DNA from: JAFGNV01 sp964612485
GTDB taxonomy: Bacteria; Chloroflexota; Anaerolineae; 4572-78; J111
DNA: 64,000 nt
Assembly: GCA_964612485.1 (NCBI GenBank)
Contig: CAZTFF010000012.1
Coordinates: forward strand, 1 to 64,000
Reading direction: 5' to 3'
Under the pieces are notes generated by a model. The model was not told the origin of the DNA, searched no databases, and was given only the letters and a program-made list of their open reading frames with translations. Below, piece by piece: positions 21,925 through 30,726 of the stretch (position 1 is its first letter; each line of letters starts with the position of its first letter). The translations under genes were made by a program, and so were the position numbers.

Positions 21925-23928
21925 ATGATTGTGTCAAAACAAACCGTAGATATTTTATTGACCCATGGGTATGTTGTAACCATGGACGCCGACTCAAAGG
22001 TGCACCCCTCCGGCGCTGTGGCCATCAAAGCCAACGAAATTGTGGCGGTGGGGCCAACCGCCGAACTTGAAGCGGCCTACCGGGCCGATACGGTGATCGA
22101 TTGCCGGGAGTGCATCATCAGCCCCGGCCTGGTTAATGCCCACACCCACGTGCCTATGAGCCTGCTGCGCGGCCTGGCCGATGATCTTCGGCTGGATGTG
22201 TGGCTGTACGGCTACATGATGCCGGTTGAACGGGAATTTGTTGGCCCCGATTTCTGCTACACCGGCACCCTGCTGGCCTGCGCCGAAATGATCCGCTCCG
22301 GAGTCACGGCGTTTTGCGATATGTATTATAACGAATCGGAAATAGCCCGCGCCACTGTGCAAGCCGGCATGCGGGCGGTCCTGGGCCAAACTATCCTCAA
22401 ATTTCCCTCTCCTGATGCCTCCAACTACGACGAAAGCCTGGAGTATTGCCGCCATTTTATTGAAGAATGGCTGAACCATCCCTTGATTATTCCCGCCGTT
22501 GCGCCCCACGCCCCCTACACCTCCACCCCCGACATGCTAAAAAACTGCGTGGCCCTGGCCACGGAATACGATGTGCCTTTACACATCCACATTGCCGAAA
22601 CCGCTCTGGAGCAGGAGAATAGCGTGAACCAATACGATACCACCGTGGTGCCCTGGCTCCAGCAGTACAATCTCTTTGAAGCCAAAGTGATTGCCGCCCA
22701 CTGCGTTCATCTCCGCGAAAGTGAAATGCGCACTATGCTTCAGTACCAGGCCGGAATCGCCCACTGCCCCAGCAGCAATCTAAAATTAGCCAGCGGCGTG
22801 GCTCCAATCCAAAAATTTGTAGACGCCGGTTTGCACGTGGGCATTGGCACCGACGGCCCCGCCTCAAACAACGATCTGGATATGTTTGAAGAAACCCGGC
22901 TGGCCGCGTTTCTGCAAAAAGGCGTGTTTGGCGACCCCACCCTGTTGCCGGCCAAAACCACCTGGGAATTGGCCACCATTGAAGGCGCCCGCGCCCTGCA
23001 CATCGACCACCTGACCGGCTCTTTGGAGCCGGGTAAACGGGCCGATATTGCTGTGATCGCCATGGATCATACCCACCAACTGCCCCGTTTTGCCCGCGAT
23101 CCCGAAGCCGTGTACGCCCAACTGGTTTACGCCACCAAAGCCACCGATGTGCGCGACGTGCTGGTGGAGGGCCAATTGCTGATGCGAAACCGCGAGCTGT
23201 TGACCCTGGACGAAGCCGAGGTACTGGAAAAAGCCAACAAAATTGCCCGCCGCATCGATGCCTTTCTGACGGCGCGGGAAGGCAACATCCTCTCCAAATT
23301 ACTGGCTATCAGCAGTGATTTTGTTCCCCAGGAAACCTTTGAAATTCAACTCAAAATTCGCTTGCCGGAAATGGTTGATATTTACACTATCTTGGCGGAG
23401 GCCGGTTTCCCCACAGTTCGCCATTCGATCCGGGATCAATACGATACTTATTTTTTATTTGATGAGGCTGAGACAGGCCGCTTGCGGTTCCGTGAGGATG
23501 AAGTGAAGAATGAGAAAGACGAACTGCAAGAAACCTTTTACACCATGACCTTGATGGGGCCGACCGGGGAAAAGGAATTTGAAAACTCGATTCTGTTGAC
23601 CCGCGCCCGCTACACCGCCTCGGCCAGCCAGAGTTTGCGTTTTTACCGGGAATACTTCAAACCCAAAGCCGAACGCGAGGTCATCAAACATCGCCGCCGC
23701 TGCCACATTCATTACAAAGCCACCGATTTTGCCATCAACCTGGATCAACTGAGCACCCGGTCCGACACCGTTTATCTGGAAATCAAGAGCCGCACATGGT
23801 CGGCTAAAGATGCGCTGCACAAGGCCGGCCTGATCGGTGAACTCCTGGAAATGTTCCAGGTAAACGCCGAAAGCTTGTTGAAGATGGAGTACATTGACTT
23901 AACGCAGCGACCGACCACTGAGCACTGA
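21925..23928 (+). CDS. MTA/SAH-deaminase-like amidohydrolase fused to a CYTH domain
   Basis: This 667-residue protein has two parts. Residues 1 to about 450 form an amidohydrolase of the MtaD/TrzA group, with metal ligands in NAHTHVP (H73, H75), HIHIAE (H220), AAHCVH (H259) and IGTDGPASNNDLDM (D310). This group deaminates methylthioadenosine, adenosylhomocysteine and related purines. Residues about 470-660 look like a CYTH/triphosphate-tunnel domain, with FEIQLKIRL (the ExExKxR element with Gln at the second Glu), RLRFRE and YLEIKSRTW. CYTH enzymes act on triphosphates. The fusion is unusual and there is no break between the parts. ATG at 21925 or GTG at 21931 could start it; the AGG favours GTG. 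Confidence 0.85.
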   Translation: MIVSKQTVDILLTHGYVVTMDADSKVHPSGAVAIKANEIVAVGPTAELEAAYRADTVIDCRECIISPGLVNAHTHVPMSLLRGLADDLRLDVWLYGYMMPVEREFVGPDFCYTGTLLACAEMIRSGVTAFCDMYYNESEIARATVQAGMRAVLGQTILKFPSPDASNYDESLEYCRHFIEEWLNHPLIIPAVAPHAPYTSTPDMLKNCVALATEYDVPLHIHIAETALEQENSVNQYDTTVVPWLQQYNLFEAKVIAAHCVHLRESEMRTMLQYQAGIAHCPSSNLKLASGVAPIQKFVDAGLHVGIGTDGPASNNDLDMFEETRLAAFLQKGVFGDPTLLPAKTTWELATIEGARALHIDHLTGSLEPGKRADIAVIAMDHTHQLPRFARDPEAVYAQLVYATKATDVRDVLVEGQLLMRNRELLTLDEAEVLEKANKIARRIDAFLTAREGNILSKLLAISSDFVPQETFEIQLKIRLPEMVDIYTILAEAGFPTVRHSIRDQYDTYFLFDEAETGRLRFREDEVKNEKDELQETFYTMTLMGPTGEKEFENSILLTRARYTASASQSLRFYREYFKPKAEREVIKHRRRCHIHYKATDFAINLDQLSTRSDTVYLEIKSRTWSAKDALHKAGLIGELLEMFQVNAESLLKMEYIDLTQRPTTEH

Positions 23929-24063
23929 CCACTGGATGTTTCCATAGTCGGTGGCCTGTCGTCTGTCGTCCGTTGTCCATAATCCGTCGTCTGCCAATGG
24001 TAACCGCCATCCTTGTTGAGATGGAGTCAATATATGCAGCTATTTTTGTCAAGGAGGACAAAT

Positions 24064-25476
24064 ATGACGCGCGAAAATCCGCAAACCATGGGGCAGCAGT
24101 TTGGCCGCCGCTCCTGGGCCGAGCCGTGGAAGATCAAAATGGTGGAGCCGATCCAAATGATCAGCCGGGAAGAACGGGAACAGGCCGCCCGCGAAGCCGG
24201 TTACAACACCTTTTTGCTGCGCTCCGCAGACGTTTATATTGATCTGCTGACCGACAGCGGCACCAGCGCCATGAGCGATCGCCAATGGGCCGGCATGATG
24301 CAGGGCGACGAGGCCTATGCTGGCAGCCGTAACTTTTACAATCTGGAAGAGGCCGTGCAAAGTTATTACGGGTACAAATACCTGGTGCCCACCCACCAGG
24401 GGCGCGGCGCGGAACACCTCATCAGCCAGGCACTCATCAGGCCCGGCCACACCATCCCCGGCAATATGTATTTTACCACCACCCGGCTGCACCAGGAGCT
24501 GGCCGGCGGCACCTTTGTAGACGTTATTATTGACGAGGCTCACGATCCGGCCAAACGGCATCCCTTCAAAGGCGATGTGGATTTGAATAAGCTGGAAACG
24601 CTCATCAAGCAGGTGGGCGCGGAAAATATTCCGTATGTGAGCCTGGCCGGCACGGTGAATATGGCCGGCGGTCAGCCGGTAAGCATGGCTAATGTAAAGG
24701 CGCTGCGAGCCTTATGCGATCAATACGGTATCCGCCTTTATCTGGACGCCACCCGCATGGTTGAAAATTGTTATTTCATCCAGCAGCGCGAAGAAGGTTA
24801 TCTCAACAAGCCGGTGGCCGATATTTTAAAAGAGTTTTGCAGCTACACCGACGGCGCCTGGATGAGCGCCAAAAAAGACCACCTGGTGAATATTGGCGGC
24901 TGGCTGGCCGTGAATGATGCGGAGGTTTTTGATCTGGCCCGCAATATGGTGGTGATTTACGAGGGGCTGCACACCTACGGCGGCATGGCCGGGCGCGATA
25001 TGGAAGCGCTGGCCCGGGGAATTGTAGAGGCGGTGCAAGACGATCATATCCGCACGCGGGTGGGGCAAGTGGAATACCTGGGCGAGTTACTGACCGATTG
25101 GCAGATCCCCATTGTCCAGCCGGTGGGCGGGCACGCCATTTTTTTAGACGCCCAACGCATCTACGCCCACATCCCGCAAGACCAATTCCCGGCTCAAACT
25201 CTGGCCGCCGAACTTTATCTTGATTCCGGCATCCGGGCTATGGAGCGCGGCGTGGTCAGCGCCGGGCGCGATCCCGAAACCGGCGACCATCGCTACCCCA
25301 AATTGGAACTGGTTCGGTTGACCATTCCTCGCCGGGTTTACACCCAGGCTCACATGGATGTTACTGCCGAGGCCGTCAAAGCGGTGTACGATGCCCGTGA
25401 GCAAACGCGGGGCCTGAAAATGGTCTACGAGCCAAAGTACTTGCGCTTTTTCCAGGCCCGGTTTGAACGGCTTTGA
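24064..25476 (+). CDS. tpl: Tyrosine phenol-lyase-like PLP beta-eliminating lyase
   Basis: This 470-residue enzyme belongs to the tryptophanase/tyrosine phenol-lyase family. LLTDSGTSAMSDRQWAGMM, PTHQGRG, LDATR and the PLP lysine in SAKKDHLVNIGG (K271) are all present. The segment RAMERG carries Met393 and Arg395 at the places of TPL Met379 and Arg381, whereas tryptophanases have VEIG there. Tyrosine phenol-lyase activity (tyrosine to phenol, pyruvate and ammonia) is therefore the better guess. AAGGAGG stands six bases before ATG 24064, which excludes the longer frame. Confidence 0.85.
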   Translation: MTRENPQTMGQQFGRRSWAEPWKIKMVEPIQMISREEREQAAREAGYNTFLLRSADVYIDLLTDSGTSAMSDRQWAGMMQGDEAYAGSRNFYNLEEAVQSYYGYKYLVPTHQGRGAEHLISQALIRPGHTIPGNMYFTTTRLHQELAGGTFVDVIIDEAHDPAKRHPFKGDVDLNKLETLIKQVGAENIPYVSLAGTVNMAGGQPVSMANVKALRALCDQYGIRLYLDATRMVENCYFIQQREEGYLNKPVADILKEFCSYTDGAWMSAKKDHLVNIGGWLAVNDAEVFDLARNMVVIYEGLHTYGGMAGRDMEALARGIVEAVQDDHIRTRVGQVEYLGELLTDWQIPIVQPVGGHAIFLDAQRIYAHIPQDQFPAQTLAAELYLDSGIRAMERGVVSAGRDPETGDHRYPKLELVRLTIPRRVYTQAHMDVTAEAVKAVYDAREQTRGLKMVYEPKYLRFFQARFERL

Positions 25477-25486
25477 TGTTAAAAAT

Positions 25487-25586
25487 GTATCTTCTCAATA
25501 ATCTGGGGCAGGGTTGGTTGAGCTTGTCGAAACCAACGGTCTTCGACAGGCTCAGACCTCGTTCCCCCGAAATATTGAGAAGATAC
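25487..25586 (+). repeat. Family A inverted-end repeat, copy 3
   Basis: A complete 100-bp copy with ends GTATCTTCTCAATA and TATTGAGAAGATAC (14 bases, perfect inversion). It sits ten bases after the stop of the phenol-lyase-like gene and just before the shared terminator. Confidence 0.85.
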
Positions 25587-25599
25587 TTAAAAATCACAT

Positions 25600-25637
25600 A
25601 AAGCCCCGCCGAAGTTTTCATTCGGCGGGGCTTTTTT
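25600..25637. terminator. Bidirectional terminator between convergent genes
   Basis: AAAGCCCCGCCGAA and TTCGGCGGGGCTTT form a perfect 14-bp stem with T-runs on both strands. It serves the phenol-lyase-like gene on the left and the HEAT-repeat gene on the right. Confidence 0.9.
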
Positions 25638-25641
25638 GATT

Positions 25642-26424
25642 CTACAGGAAATTCAACGCTTCTTCTGCTTCCCGGCGGACAATGTAGGCTCGATCCCAAT
25701 CATAATTGCCATCCGTACCTAATATGAGACGGCACAAGGCTTTGATGTCTGCTTTCTCGGAAGGCGGCAGGTGGTTGTAGCGAGCCAGTTTGCCCAAACT
25801 ACGCACGGTTTTGGCCCGAATACCGGCGTTGGTGTCGGCCAGGTTAGCGCGCAGGCGTTCCAGAAATTGGCGGCGCAATTCCGGCGATAAATCTTCCGCC
25901 GGGATGGCTTCGGCGAGTTTCCCCAACGTGCGGGTGGCGGTATCGCGCAGTTCCAGATCAGCCGATTTTGCCGCCTCCAGGGCCAGGGGCACGGCCCGGA
26001 TGATCCGGGGCGAGTTGATCTTTCCCAACGCGTACAGGAAAAACGATTTCTGCGCAGGCTCGGCGGCTCTGTGATAAGCGTCAATCAGCGGTTCAATCGC
26101 ATCGGCCCCCATGCGGCCCAGCGCGTGGGCAATGGCCATTTGGGCTTTAAGGTCCCCGGCATCCAGGCTTTCGATAAGAACGGGGATCACCCACGGCCCA
26201 AACCCCACCACCAGGCTGATGGCTTCATTGAGAATGGGAGCCAGATCGGGCCGGTCGAGCGGGTCGATGTAAAAAATGGCCGAAACCATTTCAAACAGGG
26301 GCCGCGCTTCATCGGTGCCGTGGCGGGCGATTTCTTCTCTAACTCGCTCCAGACCCTGGTGTAAATCGTCGGGGTTGGTGCTGGTCAGCAGCATTTGGAT
26401 AGAATGATAGTCGTTTTCCGGCAT
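25642..26424 (-). CDS. HEAT-repeat protein
   Basis: This 260-residue all-helical protein is made of HEAT-like repeats of about 35 residues. Recurring patterns are IPVLIESLDAGDLKAQMAIAH, IEPLIDAYH, LGKINSPRI and TVRSLGKLARY, with Asp/Arg at the repeat turns. Such proteins are interaction scaffolds, and no enzyme domain is present. GAGGGAG precedes the ATG. No neighbour suggests its partner. Confidence 0.75.
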   Translation of the reverse strand: MPENDYHSIQMLLTSTNPDDLHQGLERVREEIARHGTDEARPLFEMVSAIFYIDPLDRPDLAPILNEAISLVVGFGPWVIPVLIESLDAGDLKAQMAIAHALGRMGADAIEPLIDAYHRAAEPAQKSFFLYALGKINSPRIIRAVPLALEAAKSADLELRDTATRTLGKLAEAIPAEDLSPELRRQFLERLRANLADTNAGIRAKTVRSLGKLARYNHLPPSEKADIKALCRLILGTDGNYDWDRAYIVRREAEEALNFL

Positions 26425-26649
26425 AATTTTTCTCCCTCTGGTTTAGGTGCCATGTACCAGGTGTCAAGTACCATGTGCCGCGTGTCAGATGGAGGGGGCT
26501 ACTTTTGAGCAGGTGAGGTTGTTGATGAGCGCGGCAGGGGATGGCATTAAAGGTATTTTACCGGGTGAAGCAAGGATTGGCAAGGTGGCAGAGCAGCAAG
26601 GTAGCAAGTAGCAGGGTGGCGGGGTAGTAGTTGGAGGAAGTTACTGGAT
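26425..26649. repeat. Low-complexity stretch with degenerate short repeats
   Basis: The 225-base gap contains imperfect direct repeats of (A)GGTGGC/AGCAAGGTAGCAAG type around 26580-26635, and a repeated TACCATGT/GTGCCATGTACC text at 26450-26475. No gene is seen. Confidence 0.4.
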
Positions 26650-27915
26650 TTAAGGCGATTTCGCAAACAGGCATTTGAGATACGCGCCTTCTTTGAAGTT
26701 GATGGGATGATCAAGCGGGTGGCCGGTGCGTTCAAGCTCTTGCAGCGGGCGGCCGGATTGGGCGGCAGCCTGGCGAACGGCGTTGAAAAAGGCATCGCTG
26801 GTAATCCGGCTGGAACAGGAAGCCTGCACCAGGGTGCCGCCCGATGCCAGCACACCTAATCCCAGATGGGTCAGTTTTTTATAGGCGGCCAGGGCCTGAG
26901 GAATTTGGCCTTGTTTTTGGGCAAAGGCAGGCGGATCGATAATGACCAGCTCAAAACGGCGGTTTGTTTGGGCCAGTTGGTCTAAAGCCGAAAAAGCATC
27001 AGCCGCCATAATCTCGTGCGTGGCGGCAGCCACTGCCGGCAGGTGATGGTTATGCGCCATATTGCGGCTGGCGGCCTGTAACGCCGGTGCGCTGCTATCC
27101 AGGCTGGTGATGTGCCCCGCCCCGCCCCGCGCCGCGTAAACCGAAAAGCCGCCGGTATAGGCAAATACGTTGAGCACGGTTTTACCGTGGGCCAGGGATT
27201 CAACCCGGGCGCGGTTGTCGCGCTGATCCAGAAAGAAGCCGGTCTTTTGGCCGTGAAGCGGATCGGCCTCAAAGGTTAACCCGTTTTCTTGAAACAGGAT
27301 GGGTCCAGCCAGCGGCGGACCGGCCAGAATCATCCCGTTGTCCAATCCGTGCAGATATTCCGGCTGCGACTGAACGTTTCGGCTCAGACGCAAAATGATT
27401 CTGTCTACCGGTTGCCGGTGGATAAAAGCCGCCAGCACATCCGGCAAATGAGGCACCCAGGCCGGGGTGTAGAGCTTGAATACGGCGGTGCCGCCGTACC
27501 GGTCGATGACCAGGCCGGGCAGGCCGTCGTTTTCGCCATGCACCAGGCGGTAGCCGGTGGTTGTGTTTAACTGGCGTAGAGGGTCTCGTCTTTTGAGGGC
27601 GTCGGAGAGCATGGCCACGAACCACTCCCGGTTGATGAGCGCGGGGTGGTTGTGCTGTAGCAGCCGCACCCGGATGGGCGAGGCGGGATCATACAGGCCG
27701 GCGGCCAGAAAGCGCCGTTTTCGATCAAACACAATCGCCAGATCGCCGGGCGCGCCCGCGTGGCTCTGCTGCCGGATAGCCCCGTCAAACAGCCAGGGAT
27801 GCCCCTGCCGCGCGGCGCGTTCCGCCTCGGGAGTCACTCGCAGGGCGATACGGCGTTCAGCCGGGCCGGGAAGACAGGCCACTATGGGGTGTGAGTCAAA
27901 CAAAGCCCTCTCCAA
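26650..27915 (-). CDS. Class I rRNA large-subunit methyltransferase (RlmI-like)
   Basis: This 421-residue protein has an N-terminal PUA-like domain (HPWLFDGAI), a central RlmI-type domain, and a Rossmann methyltransferase. SAM-binding and catalytic motifs are VLNVFAYTGGFSVYAARGG, SLDSS, LVIIDPPAFAQ and QASCSSRI, in the order of the RlmI (23S rRNA m5C1962) group. The start is uncertain: TTG at 27915 gives the full domain but lacks a clear ribosome-binding site, and a GTG near 27885 is possible. It stands alone. Confidence 0.87.
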   Translation of the reverse strand: MERALFDSHPIVACLPGPAERRIALRVTPEAERAARQGHPWLFDGAIRQQSHAGAPGDLAIVFDRKRRFLAAGLYDPASPIRVRLLQHNHPALINREWFVAMLSDALKRRDPLRQLNTTTGYRLVHGENDGLPGLVIDRYGGTAVFKLYTPAWVPHLPDVLAAFIHRQPVDRIILRLSRNVQSQPEYLHGLDNGMILAGPPLAGPILFQENGLTFEADPLHGQKTGFFLDQRDNRARVESLAHGKTVLNVFAYTGGFSVYAARGGAGHITSLDSSAPALQAASRNMAHNHHLPAVAAATHEIMAADAFSALDQLAQTNRRFELVIIDPPAFAQKQGQIPQALAAYKKLTHLGLGVLASGGTLVQASCSSRITSDAFFNAVRQAAAQSGRPLQELERTGHPLDHPINFKEGAYLKCLFAKSP

Positions 27916-28214
27916 AGATTACCGGCAATAGTTTTTTATTCTTGATCCACTTAGCCATAATGTTATCTTACCAAAGTTTGGCGATTGTGACGAATAGGTT
28001 TGCTTAATGTTGAGCTTTCTCAGGTCGGCTTCGACTGAGCCATTAGATTTCCAGCAGGCGGGTAGGTCAAACGACCTAATTGAACTAGGACAAATGACCC
28101 AATCAAAAATCGGACAATTGCCTCAGTTGGAATTCATCCAACTGCCCGATGTGGCATCAAAGTTTTTGCCGTACAATAGGCATGGTAACAGGTTTCAACG
28201 AGAAACGGGGCAAC

Positions 28215-28565
28215 ATGCGTATTTTTATTGCCGACAGGCAAACAGCCACGCATTCTGCGCTCAGGATGCTGCTGGCTTCAGAGCCGGATATTGATATTGT
28301 GGGTGAGGCAAGTAATAAAGAAGAATTATTGGCGCGGATAGAGTCTGTTCAGCCCGACGTTTTATTGATCGATTGGGAATTAACGGGTCGGATGGCGGCG
28401 TTGGTGTCGCGGTTGCGCCAGGCTGCTTCAACAGTAAAAATTATCGCCTTAAGCAGCCGGCCCGAGGCGCAAAAAGAAGCGTTGAGGTTAGGCGTGGATG
28501 CTTTTGTTAGTAAAGGCGAGTCCCCGGTCCGGTTATTATCAACGCTTCGAACCATTCTATTGTAG
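28215..28565 (+). CDS. Stand-alone response-regulator receiver domain
   Basis: This 116-residue protein is a single receiver domain. The phospho-acceptor Asp is in VLLIDWELTG, the Thr/Ser switch in IIALSSR, and the Lys in FVSKGES. The acidic pocket reads IADRQ, with one Asp instead of the usual pair. No output domain follows, so it would act through protein contact. ATG 28215 is chosen because earlier codons in the frame read into non-coding sequence. It is 40 bases ahead of the DUF1269 gene on the same strand. Confidence 0.8.
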   Translation: MRIFIADRQTATHSALRMLLASEPDIDIVGEASNKEELLARIESVQPDVLLIDWELTGRMAALVSRLRQAASTVKIIALSSRPEAQKEALRLGVDAFVSKGESPVRLLSTLRTILL

Positions 28566-28605
28566 ATTCCAGTGTAGATTCCAGGCAGCTACAGACAGGA
28601 CAGCC

Positions 28606-29106
28606 ATGAACAGCGAACTGATTGTAATCACCTTCGATGATATGGATGAGGCCATGAAAGTTCTCGAAGCCATGGAATCCATGCGTAAAGAGCCGGTACT
28701 CAGTTTACAGCAATCGGTTGTTGTTACGCGGGATCGCACCGGCAAAACGAAGCTGCAACAAATCCGCGAGGTGACGGCCCATGGTACGGCCAAAGAAGAT
28801 GAGATTCTAAATTTGCTAGCCGGTCTTATCTTTGGTGCGCCGCTGGGCACTGTTTGGGGCATTGACGTCCCCCAGACGATTGATGAAATGGTTCAGCGAG
28901 GTTTTGACCAAAAATGTGTGGCGGCAATTAATAATTCTATTGATAATGATGTTTCGGCTATTCTCTTTCTCATACCAAGAGCCAGCCGGAGTGATCCTCA
29001 GGAAATTCTTAACACCCTGAGCCTGTTCAAAGGAAAAATCTTCCGCACAACGATCTCGCCGGATATTGCGGCCTATCTGGCTCAGCTTTCGGCTCGCAGC
29101 CTGTAA
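28606..29106 (+). CDS. DUF1269-family protein
   Basis: This 166-residue protein matches the DUF1269 pattern. An N-terminal alpha/beta part (ELIVITFDDMDEAMKVLEAM) is followed by the short hydrophobic Gly-rich loop LLAGLIFGAPLGTVWGI, then a C-terminal alpha/beta part. Family function is unknown; several members are predicted to touch membranes through the Gly-rich segment. It probably shares a transcript with the receiver gene upstream. Confidence 0.75.
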   Translation: MNSELIVITFDDMDEAMKVLEAMESMRKEPVLSLQQSVVVTRDRTGKTKLQQIREVTAHGTAKEDEILNLLAGLIFGAPLGTVWGIDVPQTIDEMVQRGFDQKCVAAINNSIDNDVSAILFLIPRASRSDPQEILNTLSLFKGKIFRTTISPDIAAYLAQLSARSL

Positions 29107-29368
29107 CTTCGGGGCAGCCCTATGATTTACGTGCCATTAAATGCCAAAGTTCAAGGCACCGGTGGCGCGGGAGGGCGTTCAACCCACATCATTATTATGG
29201 CCCAAATCCAAAAGGATGAACCAACAAATATCAAATAGCTTATTTGGAGAATTTATTTATAATGAGCATACTCCCTTTTGTATCATACTGTTGAGCAAAA
29301 TAGACAAACAACTCCGAACAACAGGATTAAGCAAAGGTTTTTCTTGAAAACAACGCATAGGAGAGTTG

Positions 29369-30661
29369 ATGCCACCTGTTTCTAACGTTCCGCCGGCCTT
29401 TCATCTTTTAGCCAAGCCGACCGGGGCCATTTGTAACCTCGATTGTAAATATTGTTTCTTCCTTTCAAAAGAAAAGCTCTATCCCGGCAGCCGCTTTCGC
29501 ATGTCCGACGAGACGCTGGAGTCGTATATCCGCCAATATGTGGAAGCCCAGCAGGTGCCGGAGGTCAACATCGCCTGGCAGGGCGGCGAACCCACGATGA
29601 TGGGGGTGGATTTTTTTCGCAAGTCGGTAGAATTTGCGGAGAAATATAAAAAACCGCACCAGTCCCTTCAATACAGCATGCAAACCAACGGTACGCTACT
29701 GGATGACGAATGGGGCGAATTTTTGAAGGAGCACAATTTTCTGATCGGCCTCAGCGTGGACGGCCCGCGAGAGCTGCACGATGCCTATCGGGTGAACAAA
29801 GCCGGTAAAGGATCGTTTGAGCAGGTGATGCGAGGCTGGCAGGTGTTGCAAAAGCATGGCGTAGACTTCAATATTTTGTGTACGGTTCACGCCGCCAATG
29901 CCGATCATCCGCTGGAGGTCTACCACTTTTTCCGCGATGAGCTGCAAACCCAATTTATCCAGTTTATTGCCATTGTGGAGCGCGACAACGACACCGGATT
30001 TCAGGAAGGCAGCCACGTTACCGATAGATCGGTAAAGGCCGAGCAATATGGCAATTTCCTGATCCGTATTTTTGATGAGTGGGTTCGGCGTGATGTAGGC
30101 CGGGTTTACGTGCAAATCTTTGATGTGGCTTTGGGCGCGTGGGTGGGCGCGCCGCCTTCGTTGTGTATCTTTTCGCCCACTTGCGGAAACGCGATGGCAA
30201 TTGAACACACCGGCGACCTGTATGCCTGCGATCATTATGTGGAACCCGATTATTTTTTGGGCAATATTCAGGATAAGCCGATGATCGAATTGGTGGCATC
30301 GGATCAGCAGCGCAAATTTGGGCAGGATAAATTCGACACCCTGCCGCGTTACTGCCGTGAATGCGATGTGCGTTTTGTGTGCCACGGCGGCTGCCCCAAA
30401 AATCGTTTTATCCAAACACCCGATGGCGAAGCGGGATTGAATTATTTGTGCGCCGGTTATAAAGCCTTTTTTCATCATATTGACGAACCGATGAAGATCA
30501 TGGCCTCGCTTTTGCGGCAACAGCGCGCGCCGGCGGAAATTATGCAAATTCTGGCGGCGCAAGAACAACAGCAGCAAGCGATGTTTGCCAAAGCGCAGCG
30601 CAACGATCCCTGTCCCTGCGGCAGCGGGCGCAAATTTAAACATTGCCACGGGCGCGAATAG
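29369..30661 (+). CDS. Anaerobic sulfatase-maturase-like radical SAM protein with SEC-C tail
   Basis: This 430-residue protein has the radical SAM cluster CNLDCKYC (C22, C26, C29), the WQGGEPTMMG strand, and a SPASM-type Cys set in the C-terminal half (CIFSPTCGN, CDHY, CRECDVRFVCHGGCPKNR). This matches anSME enzymes, which convert a sulfatase Cys or Ser to formylglycine. The last 22 residues form a SEC-C zinc motif (DPCPCGSGRKFKHCH). AGGAGA precedes ATG 29369. No sulfatase gene is in the window, so its substrate must lie elsewhere or be different. Confidence 0.85.
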   Translation: MPPVSNVPPAFHLLAKPTGAICNLDCKYCFFLSKEKLYPGSRFRMSDETLESYIRQYVEAQQVPEVNIAWQGGEPTMMGVDFFRKSVEFAEKYKKPHQSLQYSMQTNGTLLDDEWGEFLKEHNFLIGLSVDGPRELHDAYRVNKAGKGSFEQVMRGWQVLQKHGVDFNILCTVHAANADHPLEVYHFFRDELQTQFIQFIAIVERDNDTGFQEGSHVTDRSVKAEQYGNFLIRIFDEWVRRDVGRVYVQIFDVALGAWVGAPPSLCIFSPTCGNAMAIEHTGDLYACDHYVEPDYFLGNIQDKPMIELVASDQQRKFGQDKFDTLPRYCRECDVRFVCHGGCPKNRFIQTPDGEAGLNYLCAGYKAFFHHIDEPMKIMASLLRQQRAPAEIMQILAAQEQQQQAMFAKAQRNDPCPCGSGRKFKHCHGRE

Positions 30662-30726
30662 ATGGTTTCACGGATATGGGCGCTAATTTACATGCGGCGG
30701 GTAGGGTTAGGATCTGAGGGATTTTG

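Noticed and set aside
29696..30649. Open frame of 317 codons on the minus strand
   Set aside because: It is antisense to the radical SAM gene, which has all diagnostic Cys motifs.
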